A DNA stretch of 64,000 nt from Choanephora cucurbitarum (taxonomy: Eukaryota > Mucoromycota > Mucoromycetes > Mucorales > Choanephoraceae), in the NCBI GenBank assembly GCA_025331435.1, contig JAIWNI010000043.1:1-64000 (forward strand). Reading direction: 5' to 3'. A program made the position numbers and the translations under genes. Shown here piece after piece: positions 54,537-64,000 of this stretch (the stretch's first letter is position 1; each line of letters begins with the position of its first letter). The notes under the pieces were generated by a model. That model did no database searches. It was not told the DNA's origin and was given only the letters and a program-made list of their open reading frames with translations.

Positions 54537-57500
54537 ATGTCGAAGTACAATACGGTTGAAAGAGAACAGTTATTTCGCAACCCTTCCAATGAGAAGTTTG
54601 GAACACCTGCTCTTCAAGAAGTTGTAGCACCTCACATCGACGCATTCAACAGTATTTCCGAATTTGGTGGCGAAGGTCAACCTGGTTTACTAGACTATGC
54701 TGTCAAAGATATTGGCAGCTTTTCTGTCTTCGACAACGCAGATAATGATATCAACTTGGATCCTACCGGCATAACTCTCGGAAATAAGTTGACTTACTGG
54801 TTAGAGGACGTCAAATTGTTGCAACCTATGGTTAGCGAACGTGACACTACTACTTTACAACGCAGAATTTTTCCTTCTGAGTGTCGTGAACGTCTAACAA
54901 CCTACCGTGGTAAGCTTCAAGGCAAGCTTTGTTGGAAAGTGAACAACGGTCCTGTGCAGAGCGATATTCGTGACCTCGGTCTTGTTCCTGTCATGGTTCG
55001 CTCTAACCGTTGTAATCTTCACGGCATGTATCCCAAAGAATTGATTGCTCATCATGAAGAATCCGAGGAAATGGGTGGTTATTTCATTGTGAACGGTATT
55101 GAAAAGCTGGTTCGTCTCTTGATTGTGCCTCGTCGTAATCATGTTACTGCTATCATCCGTAACTCTTTCCAAAACCGTGGTCCTACTTATACTACATTCG
55201 GTTGTTCAATTCGATGTGCTCGTCGTGATCAAACTACTTTGACTAACACAATTCATTACTTGAAAGATGGTAATGTCATGTTCCGTTTCGCCTGGCGCAA
55301 GCAAGAATACCTCTTGCCTGCTATGTTGGTTTTCAATGCCCTTGTAGACACTTCTGACAAGGAAGTTTTTGAGGCACTTTGTCAAGGTGATCGCCAAAAC
55401 ACCTTTTTAACAGATCGTATTGAATTATTGTTGAGATCCTTCAAGACTTACAACCTCTACACCCGCGATCAATGCTTGAGTTATATTGGTGAAAAGTTTA
55501 GAGTCACAATGGGTCTTGATGATGACTTGACAGACAAGGAAATTGGTGAAGCTCTTTTGAAGAAGCTAGTTTTTGTTCACATGGATAACAACCGCGATAA
55601 GTTCAATTTGTTGGCTTTCATGATCCGTAAACTTTATTCACTTGTCTCTGGCGAATGTTGTGCTGACAACCCAGATGCTCCTCAACATCAAGAAGTTCTC
55701 TTGGGTGGTCACCTCTATACCATGATCATGAAAGAAAAGATCTATGACTGGCTTAACGGTATCAAAATGCAAGTGCGCAATGATGTCAGATTGAATCCTG
55801 CTCGTGTAGATTTCTTTAACAGTAAGTTTCTTGTTCTGTTCAGTTTTCTTTTCGTCTCTGCTTATCTTTATTTTGCTTACATAAACAGACACCTACTTCC
55901 AAAATGCCTACCGTAAGGTTAACAGCGATATCGGTGTCAAGATGTCATATTTCTTAGCTACTGGTAACCTTGTTAGTAAGACTGGTTTGGATCTTCAACA
56001 ATTTTCAGGTTTTACTATTGTTGCCGAAAAGCTTAATTTCTTCCGTTATTTGGCTCACTTCCGTTGTATCCATCGTGGTGCTTTCTTTGCTGAATTAAAG
56101 ACAACATCAGTTCGTAAGTTGCTTCCTGAAGCTTGGGGTTTCCTCTGTCCTGTCCACACTCCTGATGGTTCTCCATGTGGTCTTTTGAACCATTTGGCCC
56201 ATAAGTGTAAAGTTATCAACGAGCCTCTTGATACCAAGACTCTTCCTCGTCTTTTGACTGCTCTTGGTGTTTCTCAAAGCTTTCTTCATACAATTAACCG
56301 TCCTGGTGATGTTGCTGTTGTTTTGGATGGTAAGATTGTTGGCTGGTGTACACCTGCCACTGCTGCCAAGGCTGCTGAAAGTCTAAAGGTATGGAGAGTA
56401 AACGGTGAAAAGGGGGTTCCTCTTGACTTGGAAGTTGCCAATGTTCCTGTCTCTTATGGTGGTGAGTATCCTGGTCTTTATCTCTTCTCCAGTCCTGCTC
56501 GTATGATGCGTCCTGTCAAATATCTTGGTAATGGCAAGACTGATATGGTTGGTACATTTGAACAAGTTTATATGGATATTGCTTGTATGGATGATGAAGT
56601 AATTCCTGGTGTTACCACTCATCAAGAATTCACCCCCACCAATATTCTCAGTATCATCGCCAATCAAACTCCTTTCTCTGACTTCAACCAATCTCCTCGT
56701 AACATGTACCAATGTCAAATGGGTAAGCAAACTATGGGTACTCCTTCAACAGTCCTCAACCATCGTACCGATAACAAGATGTACCGTATTCAAAACGGCC
56801 AAACACCTGTTGTACGAACTGAGCTCTACAACCATTATGGTTTGGATGGTTGGCCTCAAGGTAATAACGCCGTTGTTGCAGTTATCTCTTACACTGGTTA
56901 TGATATGGAAGACGCTATGATTTTGAACAAGTCTGCTCACGAACGTGGTTTTGGTTATGGTACAGTCTATAAGTCAGAAACAATTGATCTCAACTCTTAC
57001 CGTGCTCGTGGTGAGCCCATTACATACCGCTTTGGCCTTGATCCTGTCAAGGGTAAGAAATACCGTAACAAGATTGGTGATGATGGTCTTCCACACATTG
57101 GCGCTCATCTCGTTGCTGATGATCCTCTCTGTTCTTATATTGATGAATCTACTGGTAAAAACATCATCAAGAAATATAAGGGTCCTGAAGACGCTTATGT
57201 CGATGAAGTCCGTGTTTTGGGTGATGATTCTGGTAACGGTGAGCTTCAAAAGGTTCACATCAAGCTTCGTATCACCCGTTCTCCTGTTATTGGTGATAAG
57301 TTCTCCTCTCGTCACGGTCAAAAGGGTGTGTGCTCTCAAAAATACCCTGCTATCGATATGCCCTTCACAGAGTCTGGTATGCAGCCTGATGTCATTATTA
57401 ACCCTCATGCTTTCCCCTCTCGTATGACTATTGGTATGTTTGTCGAAAGTATGGCTGGTAAGGCTGGTGCTCTTCACGGTATTGCACAAGACAGTACTCC

Positions 57501-58119
57501 TTTCAAATTCAACGAACAAAACACAGCGGCAGATTACTTTGGTGAACAACTGCTACAAGCTGGTTATAACTATTATGGTAACGAGCCTATGTACTCTGGT
57601 GTTACTGGTGAAGAAATGAAGATGGACATTTACATTGGTGTAAGTAGCAATACAATTAGTTTAATAGAAAAGGTTTCTAAACGACATATCGCTCTCTAGG
57701 TTGTATACTACCAACGTCTTAGACACATGGTTAACGATAAGTTCCAAGTACGTACAACAGGTCCTGTGCATAACCTTACTATGCAACCTGTTAAGGGTCG
57801 TAAGAGACATGGTGGTATTCGTTTTGGTGAAATGGAACGTGATTCATTGCTTGCTCACGGTACAAGTTACCTCCTCCAAGATCGTTTGATGAACTGTTCA
57901 GATTACTCTCAAGCTTATGTCTGTCGTCTCTGTGGTTCATTGGCATCGCCTATTTGTACAAAGATCGTCTCTACTTTAGGCAACCGCCGCACATACGAGT
58001 GTAAGACTTGTAACACAGCTAAGGGTATCGATTTGATTGCCATTCCCTATGTGTTTAGATATCTAACAACCGAATTGATGAGTATGGGTATCAAGTTAAA
58101 TCTAGGCATCAAGCCTTAA
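54537..58119 (+). CDS. RPA135: RNA polymerase I second-largest subunit (A135/RPA2)
   Basis: Exons: 54537-55821, 55889-57639 and 57700-58119; 1151 residues. The N-terminus has [20 protein letters not shown], distinguishing A135 from Rpb2 and Rpc2. The protrusion and fork regions include [16 protein letters not shown]. The active-site part has [20 protein letters not shown] and [20 protein letters not shown], plus [12 protein letters not shown]. The clamp zinc site is [12 protein letters not shown]...YECKTC. The C-terminus is [18 protein letters not shown]. It transcribes rRNA in the nucleolus, together with the largest subunit A190. The length is normal for the family (about 1,150-1,200) and no residue of the recognised motifs is lost. 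Confidence 0.95.
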
Positions 58120-58716
58120 TTTCTCTTTTCATGCCACCTTTTTTTTTCAATAACAACGCATATAATCCCCACCTTTTCTTCGTGTACTTTTTCTGTAGAG
58201 CCATCATTCTTCCTTTTTTCCTTTAGATCTCATTTTGCACACAAGCTTACTTTCACTTATCATATATTCAACTTTTTCTTAACTATTACTAAATTTAAAC
58301 GAAAAGCAAAGAAAACCCGATCTTATTCTTATTGTACAATAAATGCATACAAAAAATCTCAATGACGTTTTAAAGAAGGAAGAATACTCATAAAAGGAGA
58401 AAACATTTACAAAAAGTAGAAGAGTATCTACACCAAGGATAGATAATTATAATTTGAGACAAGGATTCTGTTGAAGAAGCTTTGCTGGTCTTGACTATTG
58501 AAACTTTTGGGATGCAAACATGATCAAACTCTTTTATAATACAGCCAGTCAGTTTCCATTGAATATAGGCTTGAGCCTGAGAGCTGAACAATGCAAATAC
58601 CTCGAAGTACCTACTGACGTACATTTATGTATAATAGTTTAGAAATTGCTAATATCATTTATTGGGTTTTTAACAGCATATCTGATTGCAGTAACAGAAG
58701 AGACAACCTGATTTGC
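58120..58716. other. 3' intergenic region between RPA135 and the multicopper oxidase
   Basis: About 600 bp between two convergent stop codons. A minus-strand ORF at 58388-58624 (containing YFEVFALFSSQAQAYIQWKL) has balanced composition but no family match, and I do not support it as a gene. The left half is T-rich 3'-UTR-like sequence. Confidence 0.4.
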
Positions 58717-60586
58717 TTATACAACATTGCGCCTGATAGATTTTGCAATTAAATCAGGCGATTCCTCCAAAGCCAGCATCATTCCCATATACATATGAGG
58801 TACATTATGGCAATGCATAGCCCAAATACCAGGGTTATCCTAAAAGTAGAAAGCAAAAAAAGTAGTTAAGAGAAAGAAAGAGAAATAGTTTGAAAGAAAA
58901 GAACAACTTTACAGCAATGATTCTAATCTTGCTCCAGCCACAACCGATGATGTTGCTGTGAGACCTCGTTGATTCTGCCTCATCTTGAGTTGGATAAACT
59001 AAGGTAAGATCCTTGTAAACAGGAAAGGGTACGTTGCGAATATTCCCGTCTCTTTTCTCATTGTATTCTCCTGCACCGTAAGCTATTTCCCAATGCGAGT
59101 GGCCATGTGTATGCCATGGATGACTACGACAAGGTTCGCCCTTAACGTGCGTTGTTTGCAAAACGAAGTCGACTATTTCCATATGTTCAAGAGGATAGGT
59201 TCCTAAAAATGCATCGAATCCGCTTGAGCGTCTGTTTTTTTTCTGTGGTAGTGGTCTTGTCTTATTCAAGATGTCATAGAGAACAACTTGATCACTTTTC
59301 TCTGCGAAGGATATACCGTTGATGTACCACCTAGTTTCGCCGTTTTCCAGCTTTCCTTGTGTTGTTTTCACGACAATTGTTCTATCGCTCTTTGTGCTAT
59401 GCAGCGCCATTGGGTGAACGCCATAAAAAGGCTCAAGATTGTTCCAATACCAATGCACTGTATCATTAGAAGGGAATGTAGGATTATTGCGAGCTTTTGA
59501 CAATGCTCTTGTGCCTATTCTTTGCTTGGTTTTGAAATCGAGATTCCAAGGTGTGAATGTGGTGGCTTCTTTTTGGTAACGCATAATAGCATATCCATTA
59601 GTGGCAGAAGGGATGTTGGTCGTCCATCTTCGAACCAGGCTGATACCATAATCTGCTAGTGACTCGACAGTTTTGACTAAAACTGAGAAACGTTGTCCGG
59701 GAGAAACTTCTAAGAAATCAACTTCATAGGGCTGTATATAGTCACCATCAACCTCAATCACAGTCAATGTGTGATTTGCAATAGCAAAACCTAATGTGCG
59801 AAAAAGAGTTGCACCTATGACCCTAAAGCGGTATGTCTTTCCTGGCTCAACCGGTATAATTGGGTACCCTTTGCATTCTTCTACAAGATCAACATCAGGA
59901 TTGTTAATGCCTTGTCCGTTAATTAGAATGGATTGTGCTTCAACGATTTCTGTAAAGTCGCTGCCAACGAAATAAGATTCAAAATTGCCACGATCTTCAT
60001 GCCACCATTCGCTTAGTAACACAGTGCGTTCATCAAAATAGCGAAAGGGACCATCTTTTAAAACAGGATAAGGCGAGTAGATTGGATCAGAAGCTATAGA
60101 ATCATAGATAATGACAGCTCCAAACACACTCATTTCTTGCAAACCCACATGAGCATGGTAAAAGAATGTCCCTACTTGATCAATTGCTTCAAAGTCAAAG
60201 AGAAAAGAGTGTCCTGGGAGGATAGCATACTGAGTCAAATACGGAACTCCATCGGATTGAGTGGAATTGACTTGCCGAATACCATGAAAGTGTACAGTGA
60301 CAGCCGTGCCTGCTCCGCCTTGAGCTAGCGTGTTTCTGATAATTTTATTACGAACTAAGATTTGAACTCGTTCACCCTTGTAAAGATGAATAGGCGTTCC
60401 AGGTAGTCGATCATTGACCATCAAAACCGAAGAATCATGATCAGAGCAATCTGGATTGTGTCTGACACTTGTGATGTTAAGCTCATACCGTTTTAGGTTT
60501 GGTACTGCCTGACAGAAATAAATTAAAAAGTTAAAGTAGATAAATAGTTGCACAAGGCTAAAGGTATGTCCTTTGTGCATCTCCAA
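58717..60586 (-). CDS. Secreted multicopper oxidase (laccase / ascorbate-oxidase-like)
   Basis: Exons (minus): 58913-60586 and 58717-58839 (73 bp intron); 598 residues. A hydrophobic signal segment (LVQLFIYFNFLIYFCQA) is followed by three cupredoxin domains. All four copper motifs are present: HFHG (99-102), HAH (144-146), HPWHTHGH (about 489-496) and HCHNVPHMYMGM (567-578). The last is in the short second exon, so the splice is required for T1 and T2/T3 copper binding, and Met578 is the likely axial T1 ligand. Such enzymes oxidise phenols, metals or ascorbate with reduction of O2 to water; the substrate cannot be told. There is no C-terminal TM or Fet3-like tail. It is head-to-head with the bZIP gene. 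Confidence 0.9.
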
Positions 60587-60988
60587 ACAAAATATATTTT
60601 AGAAAAAGAAAGAGGGAAGTTTAGAGATGTATGTAAAGTCAAATATCGTATCATCTTCTCCTTATTATACATAGGCTTTTTTGCGATCATTATTGATCTA
60701 TACAGGTTCATGCAGTTGTCTTTAAACTGGGGGAAGAACATACTAATTTCTATCGACCTCGTTTCATTTTATAGCTTTAAGCTGTATTAGGCTTGCTCAA
60801 AGCGTGTCAAAATCAGTTTTTTTCAATGTTCATGGGTAAATCGATTTCCCGCAAAATCGGATATTCAAAATCTCGATTTAATTGAATCATATTAAACTTA
60901 TCCGGTGGGCTTGAGAAGGTTTATTCTTTTTTTGAGCATTTCTCTTTATTCTTTTTCTTTTTAAATTTGCTTATTAGTGTGCAACATA
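60587..60988. promoter_or_regulatory. Shared divergent promoter region (multicopper oxidase / bZIP)
   Basis: 402 bp separate the two start codons. It contains CGATTTCCCGCAAAATCG (about 60841-60858) and a second AATCTCGATTTAATTG nearby, giving a small inverted repeat around CCCGC. It ends in a T-rich tract before the bZIP ATG. The region must serve both genes. Binding sites are not identified with certainty. Confidence 0.45.
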
Positions 60989-63255
60989 ATGGAGGGCAAT
61001 GTTATTGGAACCTCTTCTTATTCAGAAGCTATGGACTTATCAGACTTCGACGAAAGCGGTTACGATCACACCTCAATAGTTTCTCATGATGATCACCTGG
61101 TGCACTCATCACAACATGCCAATAGCTCACAAGATCCTCCTGTCAAAATAAGAAAGAAGCCCGGGAGAAAGCCAAATCCAGCTTCTCCTGCTTTGAGAAA
61201 GGCTCAGAATAGAGCTGCACAAAGAGCGTTTCGAGAGCGAAAAGAACGACATATGAAAGAACTTGAATCTAGCATCAAAGGAATCAAAGAGCAGCGAGAC
61301 AAATTGCTTCAAGAAAACGAGAAAATTACAAACGAAAACGAAATTATAAAAGCCGAGAACTGGTATTTAAAAGGTATTGTGCTGTCATTACAACTTGTTT
61401 GTTTACAGCACAATCTGGTGATACCTCAGCATGGCCCTCATGTCAACGAGCAAACGCTTGCAGTATTGGCACAGTCAATTCCCGAATCTATTTCTTCCTA
61501 TTTAAATGTGAATGCTAAAGGAAAACTGCAGATTTCATCCAGGCTATTAAACGAAACGCCTGATATATCTAACTTAAGCACATTTCAGCAACAAAAACAA
61601 CAACAAGAACAGCAGCATAGACAAAATAGACAGCCCTCACAATCGCCTAATCAATTCCATAATCCACTTTCCCAGCCATTGCCAGTAGGCTCTCTCATCA
61701 TTACACAAGACGGTGTTCATCCTGTGCAAGATAAACGTGGTAGTACTACATCGAGTCAAAGCTACAATCATTATAATACAAATGGCAACAATATTAACAA
61801 CAACTTGCAGCAGCCAAGTAGCTGGTATCACCAAGCAAACAAACCAGGTCAACAGCCTGCCTTTGACTTTGTAAACGAAAGGCTTAGTAGACACGAATCG
61901 CCTAGTGTTTCTTCTCAAGATGAAAGCCTTAACAATATGCCACCACTCTCGCCTATGTCTGCCTCAGATCGAGAAAGAGCAGGGATTAATAGAGCATCAT
62001 CACCGCTCAGTATGTTTAGCAGCGATCTTGGTAGAGAACTGCCTAGTCATTTACCTCGCCCAACCACTCTAAATGAGCCAGTGGCATCCAATTTGGCAGC
62101 TATTCAAGCTCTTCGCCTACGTTTGCGTCTCCAATCAGCTTGTGTTAGTATGCAATCAGTCCCTTTTGCTATCCAGCCTACATTGTTACAGGTAAATGTC
62201 ATCCAGTTATATGGGAAAAAAATATACAAATCTGTATAAATGCGTATTGTGTTTGAATTTTTATTAAATTAATTTATATGCTGTTGCTTATTTTTAGCTT
62301 GCTGTTCCACATGATCCCCGAATCGATTTAATCCCAACACCGCATATGCGTGATAGAATGATTTTGTATAGAGACCAATTCGATCTAGACGATTGTTTCC
62401 GTTGCTTGTTGGGAGGCTCTGTGTTCCATGGTGGTGATCCAGGTGTTGCTGGTAACTGGCAGCTGCCTGCCGAATTCTTTGAAAAGTTTTGGTTCTTGAC
62501 CATTGATTATAATCTGAGAAGATGCACAAATGAATGGAGAAAGAAACAAGGGCTGAAGGAGCTCAAGACAAATATTACTTCTTTAAACGAGGGCGCTAAA
62601 CCATCACAGCCAGCATCTAGCATGCCTTTTAATTCATCTTCCTCAACCAAAAGCACCACTTCCACAGCTTCTATTCCTTCTGATACAATCTACACAAATC
62701 AATCTCCTGTTAACCCATCTATGGGCATCAGACCTGAGCTTAGTTATGACCAACTGCAAGGCTACTTAGGTGTTCAGATTGGTAGTAAAGTACCAACACA
62801 GCAAGCCCAACGACCAACATCATCGCCAAGTCGACAGCAACACACCCCACAAGAGCAGCCTCGCCACCAACAACCCATGTCTCAAAATTTGACACCAATT
62901 CAACTGACAAATGGCTATGGTTTACTGAATACACAAAGTAACAGTTATCCCGATGTGCGAAAACAAGTACCTACTCAAAGTCGCATTCCAATGAATCAAC
63001 ATCCACAACAATTTCATCATCTGCAGCAGTCTCAACACATTCAGCAACAGCAACACCAACACCAACACCAACAACAACACCAGCAACAACAGCAACCTCA
63101 CTCACAGCCACAACCTTGGGCAAATATGATGATGGGATCAAGAAATTATGGTAAATTAAATGCATACACTAAATTGTTTTGATATTCATGTGTTCTTCTT
63201 TTTTTTAGATATGATGATGAATAGCATGTACAGTAACAATCAACCACCTAATTAA
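60989..63255 (+). CDS. bZIP transcription factor with DUF3425 domain
   Basis: Exons: 60989-62191, 62298-63150 and 63209-63255; 700 residues. ATG 60989 is the first true ATG of the frame. The basic region ALRKAQNRAAQRAFRERKER (about residues 68-87) is of the Yap/AP-1-like type (NRAAQRAFR), followed by a coiled coil with ENEKITNENEIIKAEN. After a Gln/Ser-rich linker, exon 2 carries DUF3425: AVPHDPRIDLIPTPHMRDRM, then WQLPAEFFEKFWFL and NEWRKKQGLKEL. The C-terminus is Gln/His-rich. Yap-type factors often regulate stress, metal or redox genes, so the adjacent oxidase is a candidate target, but this is inference. Confidence 0.88.
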
Positions 63256-63553
63256 CTGCAATCTTATCTAACTATATATACAAGCATACCCTTTCATTTT
63301 CATTTTGTTCTTTTGTTCTAAACAAGAAAAAACTTAATATAGTATTTTTTATTTATTTATTTTTTATAAACAGTGTAGTATGTATATTTTTTCTTTCTAG
63401 AGAATGAGAAGTTTCCTTTAACAAATGAGAAGAAAAGGTTTGAGAGAGAGAAAGAAGACAGTTTTATAATACAGAATGGTAGAGTGATATATGTGAGTTG
63501 TATGATAACAGAAAAATTAATAAATATAAAAAAGTGAATGGTTTTTACGCAAC

Positions 63554-64000
63554 TCATTCCCAGTCAAAAAGAACAGGCTTATCTTGAAGTTTCGAAACAA
63601 GCTCATGTTCTTGTTCAACTTCATGCTTTTTCATTTCCGGAATGAGACGATCTTCTAATGCGAGTTCGTAAACTTGGTTGTATTCATGAACAGGACCTTT
63701 GAAGTGGCCACGGTCCCAACCAAGGTTGAGTGCACTTCGAATCATACGTAAGATATATTCTTCACGAAGCGCTTTGTTGCTGAACTTTTGATGGTCCTTG
63801 GCAGCATCATCGATGGCCGATCTTAGAGAAACCAGGTTGCTGGGATCAAACTTGTAGCTGTTGTAGTATTCATAGCTTGTGACGACAGCGCCTTTTTCGG
63901 TTACTATTTTAGGATCCAACAAGGCAATATTGACGTTTCTTGAGCCTGCTTTGTTCAAAGGGCGATCAATTAATGCTTCGTGAAGTTTGCCTCCACCAGC
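63554..64000 (-). CDS. C-terminal part of an unknown protein (truncated at the right window edge)
   Basis: The frame enters at 64000 (GGGKLHEALIDRPLNKAGSR) and runs 148 codons without an intron to a stop at 63554. It includes VNIALLDPKIVTEKGAVVTS, YILRMIRSALNLGWDRGHFK and a charged helical tail ending KPVLFDWE. The composition is that of a conserved soluble protein, but I cannot name the family from this part. It is convergent with the bZIP gene (298 bp between stops). Confidence 0.75.
   Translation of the reverse strand, partial: AGGGKLHEALIDRPLNKAGSRNVNIALLDPKIVTEKGAVVTSYEYYNSYKFDPSNLVSLRSAIDDAAKDHQKFSNKALREEYILRMIRSALNLGWDRGHFKGPVHEYNQVYELALEDRLIPEMKKHEVEQEHELVSKLQDKPVLFDWE

Noticed and set aside
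56974..57549. 191-codon ORF on the minus strand inside RPA135
   Set aside because: Shadow of the strongly conserved plus-strand RNA polymerase I gene; no independent features.

Overview
The window looks like nuclear DNA of a Mucoromycota (Mucorales-type) fungus. It is AT-rich, most genes carry several 45-105 bp introns with plain GT...AG ends, and the proteins are clearly fungal (SHPRH/Irc20, Noc3, RNA polymerase I A135, SS18-type SSXT protein, bZIP-DUF3425, multicopper oxidase). I cannot name the species from the sequence.

The left part (1-22.4 kb) is poor in host genes and rich in mobile DNA. It holds the 3' end of one gene (2-267), a degraded Helitron (about 530-3220), a four-exon gene of an apparently lineage-specific family with a homopolymer frame break (4184-5583, minus), a truncated Tc1/mariner transposase (about 5640-6397, minus), and a complete Ty3/gypsy-type LTR retrotransposon (8609-16049, minus). 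The two 711 bp LTRs of that element read as identical and are flanked by ATGT, so the insertion is young. Long pyrimidine-rich tracts and microsatellites with no convincing gene lie on either side (6.4-8.6 and 16.05-22.5 kb).

The middle and right parts (22.5-64 kb) are gene-dense. In order: SHPRH/Irc20-like helicase-RING protein (+), ricin-B-fold lectin (-), PPR protein (+), TMEM170 (-), polytopic membrane protein (+), F-box/EF-hand protein (+), three consecutive minus-strand membrane or secreted genes (unknown two-TM protein, kelch-TM protein, catalytically degenerate pepsin-like protein), Noc3 (+), a Cys-rich micropeptide candidate (-), a DNAJC7-type TPR/J co-chaperone (-), a decayed family remnant (-), the SS18/SSXT polyQ protein (+), a LINE 3' remnant (+), RPA135 (+), a multicopper oxidase (-) head-to-head with a bZIP factor (+), and a partial unknown gene at the right edge (-). 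Exon models were built by hand from splice signals. For all complete multi-exon models except the 4184-5583 gene, the summed exon lengths are divisible by three.

The most unusual signals are in the LTR retrotransposon. The middle of each LTR carries 14 copies of a 7-bp motif (TAGTGTG / TATTGTT) spaced 24-36 bp, and most of the spacers between them are different inverted repeats, so the RNA could fold as a string of hairpins. The gag stop is preceded by a canonical A-AAA-AAC slippery heptamer in the correct frame, followed by a possible H-type pseudoknot, and pol is open in the -1 frame. Integrase is on a separate downstream ORF, and a further small ORF overlaps its 3' end.
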